A stretch of DNA of 64,000 nt from Zygosaccharomyces rouxii (GCF_000026365.1 NC_012993.1:1054001-1118000), one strand, 5' to 3'; shown: positions 17,620-28,000, numbered from the stretch's first letter. A program made the numbers and translations. The notes: a model not told the origin generated them from the sequence alone.

Positions 17620-19056
17620 ATGTCAGATAGGATCAAAGTAGTTGTGAGAGTTAAGAAACCTCAGGGGAATCTACCCATTGTGTGCAAAGTTCATGGAGAT
17701 ACCATATCATTGATCAATGATGATAAGAAGGCGTTTAGATTATCGTCACCTCAGAAGAACGCCGCCAAAGAGTTTAGATACGATCATTGTTTTGGCTCTA
17801 CAGATTCTGTGGATAGAGATCAATCAATAATATATGAGAGCTTAGTCCGTGGTTATGTTTTACACACTTTGGAAGGTTATAACAGTTGTATATTGGCATA
17901 TGGTCAAACCGGATCTGGTAAAACTTTTACCATGATGGGGGAAAAGGGTAATGAAGGTATTGTTCCCAGATTTTGTCGTGAATTGTTTGAAGTATTCCAC
18001 ATGTGTCATCAAGATGATCAAGAGTCTGATATAATCACCGATTTCCAAGTCAAATGTTCATTCTTTGAGATCTATAACGAACAAGTGATAGATTTACTAT
18101 CATCTTTGAGCCAAAGGAAATGTAAGATACGAGAAAGACATGATCACAGTACTTTTGTAGAAGGTTTGGAAGAAATTGCAGTTCATAATGTGGAGGAACT
18201 CATTTCTTGTATCCATAAAGGTAACGAGAACCGAACTGTAAGATCTACGAACATGAACCAGGAATCAAGCAGATCTCATGCTATCTTTCACATTAGTGTT
18301 AATCAAAAGGAGACTCATAAGAAAACGGGAACTGTCGTAGAATGTCATTCCACCTGCAAATTGGTTGATTTAGCAGGAAGTGAAAGATTAGGTAGTGCGG
18401 CCGCCGATGGTAAAATAAGACAAGAGGGAACGAGTATTAACAAATCATTGAGCATATTGGGTAGAGTAATTTCCCTATTGGCGGAAGGTGATAGACAGAG
18501 AAGTCAAATGATACCCTACAGGGAATCTGCACTCACTTGGATTCTGAAAGAAAATTTGGGCGGTAACAGTAATACATGCTTAGTTGCATGTGTGTCACCA
18601 GAAAACTACTACGAATCATTATCTACATTAAGGTATGCTTCTTTGACCAAGAAAGTAAAAACAAATGCAACCATTAATTCAATGTCACATATTGAACAGA
18701 TGGAAGAATTGAAGGCGAAGTTACGTGAATTGCAAAAGATGATTAATGATAAGAAACCTACAAGTGCTCATCAACATACTTTGGAAAGACGCATGGAAGA
18801 TATTCAAAGGGCTAATTTTTTCCTTGAACAAAGAATGGCCAAAGAATCTCAATTAGCTGATCAATCGTTACAAACCGCTAGATACGAACGAGATTTACTG
18901 GCTTCAATGGTTTTACAAATGATTGAATCATTCAATTGGAATCAACCTTTAAATGATCAAGCTGCTGAACTATGGGAACGCTCACAGAAATTACAAAATT
19001 CATTCCAAAAAGATAGATCGTTCTTTGATGTTACATTACAAAAGTATTTTACTTAA
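17620..19056 (+). CDS. Short N-terminal-motor kinesin, kinesin-3-like
   Basis: A 478-residue kinesin with the motor at the N-terminus (about 1-352) and a ~125-residue tail with coiled-coil character (about 355-450). The motor is complete: P-loop GQTGSGKT at 95-102, switch I NQESSRSH at 213-220, switch II DLAGSE at 250-255. The segments [20 protein letters not shown] and [17 protein letters not shown] resemble the Unc104/KIF1 (kinesin-3) class more than Kip1, Kip2, Kip3 or Cin8. FHA, PH and other kinesin-3 tail domains are absent, as in short fungal forms such as NcKin3. The usual RVRPF strand is RVKKP. S. cerevisiae has six kinesin-related proteins and no recognised kinesin-3. The stop codon overlaps that of DYN2 on the other strand. 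Class assignment is from motif reading, not a tree. Confidence 0.85.
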   Translation: MSDRIKVVVRVKKPQGNLPIVCKVHGDTISLINDDKKAFRLSSPQKNAAKEFRYDHCFGSTDSVDRDQSIIYESLVRGYVLHTLEGYNSCILAYGQTGSGKTFTMMGEKGNEGIVPRFCRELFEVFHMCHQDDQESDIITDFQVKCSFFEIYNEQVIDLLSSLSQRKCKIRERHDHSTFVEGLEEIAVHNVEELISCIHKGNENRTVRSTNMNQESSRSHAIFHISVNQKETHKKTGTVVECHSTCKLVDLAGSERLGSAAADGKIRQEGTSINKSLSILGRVISLLAEGDRQRSQMIPYRESALTWILKENLGGNSNTCLVACVSPENYYESLSTLRYASLTKKVKTNATINSMSHIEQMEELKAKLRELQKMINDKKPTSAHQHTLERRMEDIQRANFFLEQRMAKESQLADQSLQTARYERDLLASMVLQMIESFNWNQPLNDQAAELWERSQKLQNSFQKDRSFFDVTLQKYFT

Positions 19057-19463
19057 GCCGTCTTAAACACAAGGAAAGCTAATGTCCCCACATAAAAATA
19101 CATGAAATGACCCTTCTCGTGAGTCACATAACTACCAAAATTTTTTCCAACGATAACATGCCAAGTGTTTCCATATTTCACATCCAATTGCTTCTTAATG
19201 GATCCTGCAATGTCCCGCTCCATCTCGAAATTGGCTAAAGCTTCCAACGTTATATCAAACACGTTGTCCCTCAATTCATCAGCCTATCATCAGCTTTTGT
19301 TAGTAAATGAAAGTCTCTGCATTTTTTTAATTATTGCTTCACATACGATATCTGATGCCTTTAAAATGGCTACGAATATAATGAAAACGTTAGTAAAGTA
19401 GTTTCAACAAGGGTAAAATGGAAATACAAGGAATCACATACGCTTATTATTGACGCTTGCCAT
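19053..19463 (-). CDS. DYN2: Dynein light chain Dyn2 (three exons)
   Basis: An LC8-type light chain of 91 residues once two introns are removed. Exon 1 is complement 19442-19463 (22 nt), exon 2 complement 19347-19369 (23 nt) and exon 3 complement 19053-19283. The joined start reads MASVNNKPILKASDI and then ADELRDN, aligning with the 92-residue S. cerevisiae protein, which also has two introns. The C-terminal half is nearly invariant ([20 protein letters not shown] and the ending FLVFKTA). Dyn2 is a hub subunit of cytoplasmic dynein, needed for nuclear migration, and of the nuclear pore. Its neighbour SNX41 is the same as in S. cerevisiae. Its stop codon overlaps that of the kinesin gene. Confidence 0.95.
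19284..19346 (-). other. DYN2 intron 2 (63 nt)
   Basis: On the minus strand it begins GTATGT, has a TACTAAC branch point (complement 19299-19305) and ends TAG. Removing it restores the reading frame between exon 2 (ending GATATC) and exon 3 (starting GCTGAT). Confidence 0.93.
19370..19441 (-). other. DYN2 intron 1 (72 nt)
   Basis: On the minus strand it begins GTATGT, has TACTAAC at complement 19389-19395 and ends GTAG. It splits codon 8. Confidence 0.93.
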
Positions 19464-19649
19464 TGGTGAGTTGAACCTTAATCTAACGCAAGGGGAAAGT
19501 TGGTTCTCTTTATCTCTTAAATGTTAGTGCCTTAAAGGGTCTTTTGTTAAAGTTTAAACATCTTCGCTTTTGGAAACAATCAACTTTGGGGGCTACCTTA
19601 GGCCATCGATCGGTTGTAAAGAAACTTGATAAAGAGTTCTTGGGTAGTC

Positions 19650-21554
19650 ATGGATATATTTGGAGATTCTGAAGAAGAAGATAACAATCCGTTCAGTGGA
19701 ACGAACCACCTTTATGCCTCTGGTATTGCTGCTGTAGAGAATGGTGAAGACGATTTCATTCCCAAGGGGTTCATGGAAGATGAACCACTTGTGAACAGCA
19801 ATTCTGCTAACCAAGATGATGACCAAGATAATGATCAAGATGATTATCAAAATGATGAAGAAGGAGAAGAACAGGGCTTGTTGATAGATCATGAAGAACA
19901 AGAGCAACAACGAGGGGAACAAGAGGAAGAAGAGGAGGAAAGATCGGGAACTACTTTGTCAGATACGACTACACAATTCGAACCATACGTTTCATTGACA
20001 ATGTCTATGGCTAATAATGTGGACCACAGTACATCCTTCGAGGCAGATAAGGATATTCAAGTGATTGATGCCGGCGAGTACAAGGACCCATGGGGTAAAC
20101 GTGCCATTGGTTATTCTCTGAGGTTTCAAGGTCAAGATGTCATCAGGAGATATTCCGAATTCGATACACTTAGACAGGCACTCGTAAGGTTATTGCCCAC
20201 GGTGGTGGTTCCACCGATTCCTTTCAAGCATCCATTGATCAAATACTTTTTGAGTCCACTTTCGGTGGAAAACGATTCTAAAACCATTGAAAAGAGAAAA
20301 CGTATGTTCTCATCATTTCTTAACAACTGCATTAAAGTTCCTGAAATTAGAGATCATATTGTGTTCAAGAAGTTCTTGGATCCAGAGTATGCTTGGAAAA
20401 ACGTACTAAGTTCTCCACCAATTGTAATTTTACCCGTGAATAACTTGCTGGCACCGCCATTAAATCCTACAAAACCGAGTCCCTTGCACCTGTTGCTTCC
20501 AGGCCCTATATCCATATCTAGGTTAGATTCGTCTGCTCATAGCGGTACCTCTTTGGAAGTGGAAACGCAATTTGCCCATTTGGAGGCACTTTTCAAGAAA
20601 AGTAAGGAAGTGTACCAACCATTACACAGGATAATTAAACAGCACAGATCGCATTTCCACGATCTGTCATCATTTTTCGCTGAATTAGGAGCTTACTACA
20701 ATGCATTTAGTTTAGAGGATAACGTAATTGCCAATGCGCGATCAATGCTACAGATCAAGTCGTTATCAAATGGGATTGAAAAAATTGGACACGGGTTTGA
20801 CGTAAACTACGTTAGTTCAGAGATCCTAGTGGATAACTTACTTTCACTTTTTGAAGAACCTCTTGGCGAAATCCTACAGTTTCTTGACGATGCAGCTAGG
20901 ATACTACAGTTTAGAAAATTGAAGCAGATGCAATATCAAATTATAGAACATACTATATCGAAGAGAGAGAATAGAGCCAGAAGTTTACAAGAATCCCAGA
21001 CTCAATTGAAAAGATTGGAAAACGTTTTGCAGAAAAATGCGCAGGAATCCCCAACCATCGCTGAAGCGGTTAAACATATAGAGAATAGCATGCATGAAGG
21101 GGTAACACTACCGCAGCCACAAACGTCTGAGGAACAGTCAAACAAACCATTATTGGAAGGATATAGTCAGAATTACCATCAAAATAATCAGAAAAATGCA
21201 TCTTCAGCTTCATCAGTTCTCACAGGAGTACCTCATGCCAAACTGAGAAGAACGAGAAGAGCACGATCAAAGGAGTTAGAACCGCATCAACTCACAGAAA
21301 CCGAGAGGCAAGATGAGATTCAAAAGCTGCATAAGGAAATAGACAAACTAAATGAGTGCTTCAAACTGGTCTCTAGGGACATTGACGAAGTGAATCGGTC
21401 TTCGTTAGAGAGTTTACAACGTTTGGCACGCTACATCAACGACAAATGGGAATTTATGCTAAAAAATTTCGCCAAATCAATGGTAAACTGGCTTTCAGAG
21501 TGCCTTAAAGCCTGGAAAAATGCCAGGTCCGTTGTAGACGCCATTGAATCCTGA
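19650..21554 (+). CDS. SNX41: Sorting nexin Snx41
   Basis: A 634-residue sorting nexin (S. cerevisiae 625). The N-terminus is acidic with the conserved EEDNNPFSGTNHLYASG; then comes an acidic Glu/Asp/Gln tract. The PX domain (about 110-235) includes RRYSEFDTLRQAL and VVPPIPFKHP, the phosphatidylinositol-3-phosphate pocket region. A BAR-like helical C-terminus (about 300-634) follows. With Snx4/Atg24 it retrieves Snc1 from endosomes and takes part in selective autophagy. The start is the ATG at 19650; an upstream in-frame TTG is not a credible start. Gene order DYN2-SNX41-RPN9 is as in S. cerevisiae. Confidence 0.93.
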   Translation: MDIFGDSEEEDNNPFSGTNHLYASGIAAVENGEDDFIPKGFMEDEPLVNSNSANQDDDQDNDQDDYQNDEEGEEQGLLIDHEEQEQQRGEQEEEEEERSGTTLSDTTTQFEPYVSLTMSMANNVDHSTSFEADKDIQVIDAGEYKDPWGKRAIGYSLRFQGQDVIRRYSEFDTLRQALVRLLPTVVVPPIPFKHPLIKYFLSPLSVENDSKTIEKRKRMFSSFLNNCIKVPEIRDHIVFKKFLDPEYAWKNVLSSPPIVILPVNNLLAPPLNPTKPSPLHLLLPGPISISRLDSSAHSGTSLEVETQFAHLEALFKKSKEVYQPLHRIIKQHRSHFHDLSSFFAELGAYYNAFSLEDNVIANARSMLQIKSLSNGIEKIGHGFDVNYVSSEILVDNLLSLFEEPLGEILQFLDDAARILQFRKLKQMQYQIIEHTISKRENRARSLQESQTQLKRLENVLQKNAQESPTIAEAVKHIENSMHEGVTLPQPQTSEEQSNKPLLEGYSQNYHQNNQKNASSASSVLTGVPHAKLRRTRRARSKELEPHQLTETERQDEIQKLHKEIDKLNECFKLVSRDIDEVNRSSLESLQRLARYINDKWEFMLKNFAKSMVNWLSECLKAWKNARSVVDAIES

Positions 21555-21672
21555 ATATCCCATAATATATAGGCGCTTATTATGTATCAGTTGGTTTTAT
21601 TATTAGGTTTTTTGTCCGGGTTATATGCGTTTTGTAGAAGGGCCTTTATATAAGTCCCTTTATAGGAAAGAG

Positions 21673-21681
21673 TTTGCCACC
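21673..21681 (-). promoter_or_regulatory. PACE element (Rpn4 site) of RPN9
   Basis: TTTGCCACC, the exact complement of GGTGGCAAA, 56 bp upstream of the RPN9 start codon. This nonamer is the binding site of Rpn4 that coordinates proteasome genes in S. cerevisiae. Confidence 0.88.
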
Positions 21682-21736
21682 TTTAAAGAAGCAGAGAAGA
21701 CAATATATCAGGACATAGAAGCACATTGTATTCATC

Positions 21737-22927
21737 ATGCCATCGAATGCTGAAGTTACTAGCACACTGAATAAATTGAGAGAAGAGGCAAACCCAGATT
21801 TGGCTCCATTGTTTTATGAATTCGAACTGTTGTACCAACAAAAGTTATGGCACCAATTGACAGAACGTCTAAAGGTTTTCTTTGAAGATCCAAGGTCTGA
21901 AGAGTTAAGATTGACTACCTACTTGAAGTTCGTCACTACATTCTACGATAGAATCAATCAGCTAAATGTGGTGGAATTCCTTTTACAATCTTTGAGAAAT
22001 TACCACGATCATGACCAATCACTCAAATATTTGACGGAATTGGAACAATCTTTCAAAACCATAGATGAGAAAAAGCAGAGAAATGATGGTCTTAAGACCC
22101 ATGAAGACGGAAATCTCTTGATAGAAATTGAAACTGCCAGACTACATCTACATAAGGGCAATCTCGTGAAAAGTAGAGATTTGTTGGATGATTTGGGAAA
22201 GACTTTGGACAGAAGAGATTCTATTCCTCTGAAAGTGACCAACGCATACTATTCCACCAATGCGGAATACTACAGATTAAAGAATGATTTCAATAATTTC
22301 TATTACACAAGTCTATTGTACTTGTCCACTGTGGATCACCAAGAATTCCAACAAGAGGCTAATTTGGAGGAGAACAGACAGTTGGCTAACAATTTGAGCA
22401 TCGCAGCTTTGTTAGGAGATAAAATTTACAACTTCGGTGAGTTGTTAAACCACCCTATAATGGATACTATTTTAAAGGATCCACAGTACAAATGGATCTT
22501 TGATTTGTTGAATGCACTTACTCTAGGTGATTTCGACAAATTTGATAACTTAATCGGTGTGCAAATTCCTAAAGTCCCAATCCTTGCAGAACACGAATCT
22601 TTTCTAAGGCAAAAGATTTGCCTAATGACTCTAGTGGAAAGCGTATTTGCCAAGAACATCAGAACCTTATCGTTTGACGATATTTCACAAGCATCTCATT
22701 TACCCAAGGATAATGTGGAACATCTTGTAATGAGAGCAATTAGTCTGGGTCTTTTGAAAGGATCGATCGATCAAGTTAACGAATTGGTCAACATCACTTG
22801 GGTACAACCAAGGATTATCAACAGCGCTCAAATTTCAAGAATGAGAGATATCATAGTGGATTGGGATTCAGAAGTGACAAAACTAGGTGAAAAAATTGCA
22901 ACTCATGGGAGATCTATATGGGTCTAA
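21737..22927 (+). CDS. RPN9: 26S proteasome lid subunit Rpn9
   Basis: A 396-residue non-ATPase regulatory subunit of the proteasome lid (S. cerevisiae 393). It is almost entirely helical: TPR-like repeats over the first two thirds and a PCI domain at the C-terminal end (about 195-360), ending in the lid helix region. No active site is expected. A perfect Rpn4 element precedes it. Its stop codon is only 2 bp from that of BNA7 on the other strand, so the transcripts must overlap at their 3' ends. Confidence 0.95.
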   Translation: MPSNAEVTSTLNKLREEANPDLAPLFYEFELLYQQKLWHQLTERLKVFFEDPRSEELRLTTYLKFVTTFYDRINQLNVVEFLLQSLRNYHDHDQSLKYLTELEQSFKTIDEKKQRNDGLKTHEDGNLLIEIETARLHLHKGNLVKSRDLLDDLGKTLDRRDSIPLKVTNAYYSTNAEYYRLKNDFNNFYYTSLLYLSTVDHQEFQQEANLEENRQLANNLSIAALLGDKIYNFGELLNHPIMDTILKDPQYKWIFDLLNALTLGDFDKFDNLIGVQIPKVPILAEHESFLRQKICLMTLVESVFAKNIRTLSFDDISQASHLPKDNVEHLVMRAISLGLLKGSIDQVNELVNITWVQPRIINSAQISRMRDIIVDWDSEVTKLGEKIATHGRSIWV

Positions 22928-22929
22928 AA

Positions 22930-23631
22930 TTAAGTAAATTTGACGTTGTCCACTATATATTGTGCCAAATTTGCATTTGAATAAACTTGATTGTGAAAAC
23001 CTAGGGAATCGATGTAAAAATGGAAGCTTCTACGGTTGGTTTCCAAAATTTGTATTAAATGATTAGATTGTCTTGGTGACAGTAGTTCGTCCTCGTAGGA
23101 ATGCACAATACGTATACTCATCTCTCGAGGTAACCTTATAACAGACTGACCAGGTTCTTCAAAGGGAACGTCGTCAAATGCCTTGGACACAAAAGAGCTG
23201 TAATCCGGATATTCCTCAAGTAATTCTAGAATCGAATAGATACCATCAACTAACCAGATAGCATTCAGTTTAGATTTAACTAATCTTACCTTATAATCAT
23301 CTAATTCACAGGTAGCAACCTGCCATGCCAATGTGGCGCCGACTGAATGCCCCACTAGTTGTAGCTGATCAAGATCTTGGTCATTCACAAGCCTATAGAG
23401 ATTCTCAATTACATCTTTTAAATGTGTGGGATGTTTAACACCTGGTGAAAGACGGTATTCAATACCATACAGACCACATTGGTAATCCAACTTCAGTATA
23501 TCTTGACATAGTGATTGGAAATCCCACGGTGTGTTGTCAACATCTATCCAAGCACCACCATGAATGAACACAAGTGCATTTCGACCCTTATTAAACTCGA
23601 CAGTTTTACCATACAACGTCTTGTCTTCCAT
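22930..23631 (-). CDS. BNA7: Kynurenine formamidase Bna7
   Basis: A 233-residue alpha/beta hydrolase (S. cerevisiae 261). It hydrolyses N-formylkynurenine to kynurenine in de novo NAD synthesis from tryptophan. The oxyanion motif HGGAW is at residues 24-28, the nucleophile elbow GHSVG near residue 95, and probable acid and base residues lie in SYEDELLSP and FHNQVY. The start is the ATG at complement 23629-23631; an in-frame TTG upstream is ignored. The protein is slightly short at the N-terminus but all catalytic parts are present. It lies 104 bp downstream of TIF35, same strand. Confidence 0.92.
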   Translation of the reverse strand: MEDKTLYGKTVEFNKGRNALVFIHGGAWIDVDNTPWDFQSLCQDILKLDYQCGLYGIEYRLSPGVKHPTHLKDVIENLYRLVNDQDLDQLQLVGHSVGATLAWQVATCELDDYKVRLVKSKLNAIWLVDGIYSILELLEEYPDYSSFVSKAFDDVPFEEPGQSVIRLPREMSIRIVHSYEDELLSPRQSNHLIQILETNRRSFHFYIDSLGFHNQVYSNANLAQYIVDNVKFT

Positions 23632-23735
23632 CTTGGTCTGTATGTCAGTCAAACGAGTAGATTACAGAGTTGTATACAGTATAAAAGTAAAATATATCAA
23701 GGTAAAATATATAGAAGTAAAAGAGAGAAAAAAGC

Positions 23736-24557
23736 CTAATCTTTGCTCTTTGGTTTTGACCATTCCACATGCAAAATCAAATTCATGAAACCTCTACCAT
23801 TCAAGAAATGCAGAGCTTGTTCTGCAATTTCTTCACTGGCAAAAGTAACAAACGAAAGACCTCTTGATCTACCAGTTTCTCTATTCCTGACAACAACGAC
23901 CTTTGGAATTGGTGCAAATGGAAACAATAATTCTTCCCTCAAGGTGTTTTCGTCTGCATTCAAGTTCAATTGCGTTATCTTTAGAGTACTCATATCGTCA
24001 CGTTCCCTAGCGTCTCTGTAAGCATCTGAAGAAGGATCCTTAGCACCTGCACGACGGGATGGAGGAATGTAACGGGTACCACCTTCAGTTACGACATCTG
24101 GTGCAGCAGCAGCTGGTGTAGCCTCAGTGGCACCATCAGTTTCAGTATTACCAGGGTCTTCCAATGCTGAGATATCGTTCAATATACCCTTGAATGGACA
24201 GTTCATCGTATAGTGAGCATTACCACATAATCTACAGCTAATAACGTTGTCAGAAGTGATCTTATTCTTTTGGGTCTCTTCTTGCTCCAATTGTCTCCAA
24301 TTCCTACTTAATCTCAATTGAACTTCTTCACCCAACTGTGTAGTAGAGTGGTTAGGTCCTGGAGGAGCATCTTGCTCAGCACCATATTTGGACCAGTGCT
24401 TTCTATCAGCAACACTTTTGTGAACCTTTTCTGTAACTTTGATCTCTCTAACTTTCTGAGTCACTTTGTAAGTCTGTCCATTTTCCACCTTATATGTAAC
24501 TACAGACTTGGTTCCATCAGGATTCTCAAATACTTGAGGTTGTGCAACGTCAGCCAT
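23736..24557 (-). CDS. TIF35: Translation initiation factor eIF3g, Tif35
   Basis: A 273-residue eIF3 subunit (S. cerevisiae 274). The eIF3-binding N-terminal domain (about 1-100) is followed by a CCHC zinc knuckle ([15 protein letters not shown], about 105-120), an Ala/Thr-rich linker and a C-terminal RRM (about 190-270) with RNP motifs [13 protein letters not shown] and [10 protein letters not shown]. It works in scanning and reinitiation as part of eIF3. It is transcribed divergently from MRPL39, with a PAC/RRPE pair between them. Confidence 0.96.
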   Translation of the reverse strand: MADVAQPQVFENPDGTKSVVTYKVENGQTYKVTQKVREIKVTEKVHKSVADRKHWSKYGAEQDAPPGPNHSTTQLGEEVQLRLSRNWRQLEQEETQKNKITSDNVISCRLCGNAHYTMNCPFKGILNDISALEDPGNTETDGATEATPAAAAPDVVTEGGTRYIPPSRRAGAKDPSSDAYRDARERDDMSTLKITQLNLNADENTLREELLFPFAPIPKVVVVRNRETGRSRGLSFVTFASEEIAEQALHFLNGRGFMNLILHVEWSKPKSKD

Positions 24558-24643
24558 CTTCCTAGAAACTCTCTACAACGTTTTTAATGGCTTTCAATGC
24601 TTATTGACTGCTAAAAGTTGTTGAAGTTTTACATCTTTCAATG

Positions 24644-24673
24644 CTCATCGCCTTTAGATATTAAAATTTTTCA
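24644..24673. promoter_or_regulatory. PAC + RRPE pair between TIF35 and MRPL39
   Basis: A perfect PAC motif (CTCATCGC, complement of GCGATGAG) at 24644-24651 and a perfect RRPE (AAAATTTTTCA, complement of TGAAAAATTTT) at 24663-24673. Only 11 bp separate them, about 90-115 bp from both start codons. This pair marks ribosome-biogenesis genes in S. cerevisiae (Dot6/Tod6 and Stb3). Confidence 0.85.
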
Positions 24674-24756
24674 ATGGTCCGTGGAAAATTATTGAAACTT
24701 TTCACTACAAAGAACCTTCAACAGGCTCGTCAAGCCCATCAAGCGTATCAAGTGCA

Positions 24757-24969
24757 ATGGCCAAGACTAAATCAAAGAATACCGTTGTCAAATTGATCTC
24801 AACGGCAGCTACTGGCTACTTTCGTCACATTTCTGTGGTTAGAGGTGCACCACTGGTCAATCAGGTAAGATACGATCCAGTTGCACAACGACACGTTCTG
24901 TTCAAGGAAAGCAAGAAGAGGAAAGTTGCTGAAAGGAAACCATTGGACTTCTTAAGAACATCTAAATGA
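24757..24969 (+). CDS. MRPL39: Mitochondrial large ribosomal subunit protein bL33m (Mrpl39)
   Basis: A 70-residue basic protein of the bL33 family, exactly the size of S. cerevisiae Mrpl39. The conserved core [11 protein letters not shown] and the end [11 protein letters not shown] are present; no cleaved presequence is apparent. In S. cerevisiae MRPL39 adjoins ERG6 and SPT5; here it is next to SPT5, with interleaved genes between it and ERG6. Confidence 0.95.
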   Translation: MAKTKSKNTVVKLISTAATGYFRHISVVRGAPLVNQVRYDPVAQRHVLFKESKKRKVAERKPLDFLRTSK

Positions 24970-25075
24970 ATGCGGTACACCGGTTTTTGTTTCTTGTAAA
25001 TACATTGAAAAACTATTAATTACATTACATAGGTTACATAGGCGATGATAAAAAACATAATTATGATGAATACGA

Positions 25076-28000
25076 TTACTTATGGCCACCCCAGGTGGTA
25101 CCACCACCGTAACTTGATCTGTTACCGTCTTGATTACCACCCCAGGTGGAACTGTAACCTTGGTTATTGCTACCCCAGGTGGATGAGTTACCACCAGTAC
25201 CAGCACCACCACCACCCCAGGCGCTCGCACCTCCATAGGCGGACTTATCACCACGACCCCCCCATGCAGAGGAAGCTCCATTACTTTCACCACCAGAGGC
25301 CCAGGTGGATGCACCACCCCAACTTGATTTGTTACCCCAAGCAGAGGCATCGCCCCAAGTGGAAGTAGCACGGGTTGGTTGACCACCCCAGGTGGAAGTA
25401 CCACCCCAAGTAGAGGTACCACCTTGACCACCACCCCAAGTGGAAGTACCGCCCCAAGTGGAACCAGCCCCCCAAGTGGAAGCACCACCACTCGAACCTT
25501 GAGAATTGATTGCAGGTGTTTTTCCACCATCTGCACCCCATCCCGGGGTCATACCACCGTGCGATGGCGGACCATTGGCACCGGCAACACCACCAGTAGC
25601 CATATGTCTTGGAGCGCTGACATAACTTGGTCCCATTCTACCTTGTGGTAATTTACCACGTCTGTTAATCAATTCGTCGTAAGTAACACCTTCACCACCT
25701 TCACGGTTGTAATAGGTCAATTTACGTTTGTCAATAGTAACGTGCTTGTTCTTAGAATGCAATTCAACACTTGCATTATCACCATTAACATCTTTGACGA
25801 TACCTAATTGACCCTTGTAACCAGCCGAACGAATTCTAACGGTTTTACCAAGAGCCAAATCACGTCCCATGCGGAATTGCGGTTGTGGTGATTTATTCTT
25901 TGATGGTGGTCCCATTCTAGAGAAAACTTCAGGATTCATTTTACTCAAATCCAGACTGCTGTTTAATATATTGTCCTTTGATGCAACAGCTTCCACATTC
26001 ATTGGATTAACAACAAATACACCGGCGTTCTCTACTATTTTCTTGGACATAACAAATATCTGTTGCGATTGAATGTAAAGAATTTGACCCTCTCTACGTG
26101 CACCAACTTTTTCTACCACAGTATCACCGATTTTAATCTCATTACCATTGGAATCTACGGCGGCTACACGAGCTCTGGAAGTGTTGATTTTACTCAAAAT
26201 GGAACCCTTGGTTATAGTGGAAACTTTACCAGATTCATCTAAAACTTTGAAAATATCATGACCAGCTTGAATAATACATGCGACGTTTTTAGCACTCAAC
26301 TCCACTATGTCGTGTAATGCATATTCACTTGACGTTGGGGTGGAATCCATAGATTTTGTCAAGTTGTTAGCGGTAATGGTAATTTCCTCCTTGGTTTGAT
26401 TCGACATAAATGTAACTTGACCCTGTTGTACCAATACAACAAGACCTGCATCACCTTGATGATCACCACTAATCACGGTAACATGATCACCAGGTTCAAA
26501 GATTTTTCTTAAAGTAGATACTGGGAATTCTAATGGTTTCAGTGGGAAATCCGGTACCTTAACGGTAGCAATATCACCAGAAGTCTTTACTACTATACCA
26601 CGAGAACCTCTTTGTTCACCACTTAGTACTTCAACACGATCACCTTGTTGGAACGTTACACGAGCTGCTTGACTTTTCTTTATAGTTTGCGATATAGTGG
26701 TTAAATCAACAGTACCTTCCTTGGAACCAAATTTGGCTAATTCTTCCACAGTAGGCTGAATGTTTTTGGTTTCCACATGCTGAATCCTGAAAGATTTGTA
26801 CAGATATCCATCCACATAGTCTTCATTTTTGTAGACAAAATGATTATCATCCCTTTTGTACAAATTTGCCTGATCTAATCTTAATGCCATTGTTGGGTTA
26901 AACAGTTGAGCTGGTGGTCTATGGGCAAACGTGGGGCGCCTACCCTTCTTTTGGTTTGTAACTGGATCTACTTCATCAAATTTACCGTAATCTAAACGGG
27001 GCACAATTTTTAACATCACCTCTAAATTGTTTTCACTAATTTGATCCACAACTGCCAAATCACCCTTATAAATACCTCTTTTAATACGGACATAACTACC
27101 TTCTTCTAGAGAGACATCATCAGACTTACTTGGCTTCAATAGTAGTGGTAGTTCTTGCACAGGAATCAATAATTTTTGACTGGTATAGATATCAGGAACA
27201 CCGTAACAAAATTTTTCAATGACTGATTGTTTAGGAGCTTCGATGTAAATTCTACCAGTATAATTATCTCTCTGGAAAATAGACATGATTTTCAACTTTT
27301 TCTTGCCCATAGCCCTATCCAAATTAAACTTCTTCTTCAACAGCTTCTTAACCAATTCCTTTTCTCTACCTAGTCTACAACGAACACCCCATATGATTGC
27401 AGTATCGACACTAGGTAGCAAAAATCTTTGTGGAACGTAACCTTCTTGAGCAGCGGCACGGTACTGTTTAGAACTACTCCTACCGTAACGTTCTCTAAGT
27501 TCCTTTGCCAAACGTTGTGCATCCTCTTCTGAAGACTTATTTAGATCTTGATCCAGCTGTCTATGGAGCCTATCATCCCTTTGAGCACCTGCTGCCTCTT
27601 CTTCTTCATCGTCACCTCGTGTGATAAAACCTTCACGAACCAATTCTGAATCTTCTTCATCTTCATCTTCTTCTTCATCATCACTCACTTCGGCTTCAAT
27701 ATCCAAAAACTTATTTCTCTCTCTTCTACGTTTCTTGGAAGGACCTTCATCTTCGTCATCTTCATCTTCATCGTCGTCATCATCGTCGTCGTCATCATCT
27801 TCGCCATTTTCGTCGCCATTCTCATCATCATTCTCCCCTTCGGCTTCCTCACGAGGTCTCTTGTGGCTCCCCTGTGCTTCTTCTTGTTGTTCTTGTTCTT
27901 GTTCTTGTTCTTGTTCTTGTTCTTGTTCTTGTTCTTGTTCTTGTTCTTGTTCTTGTTCTTGTTCTTGTTCTTGTTCTTGTTGTTCTTGTTCTTGGTCTTG

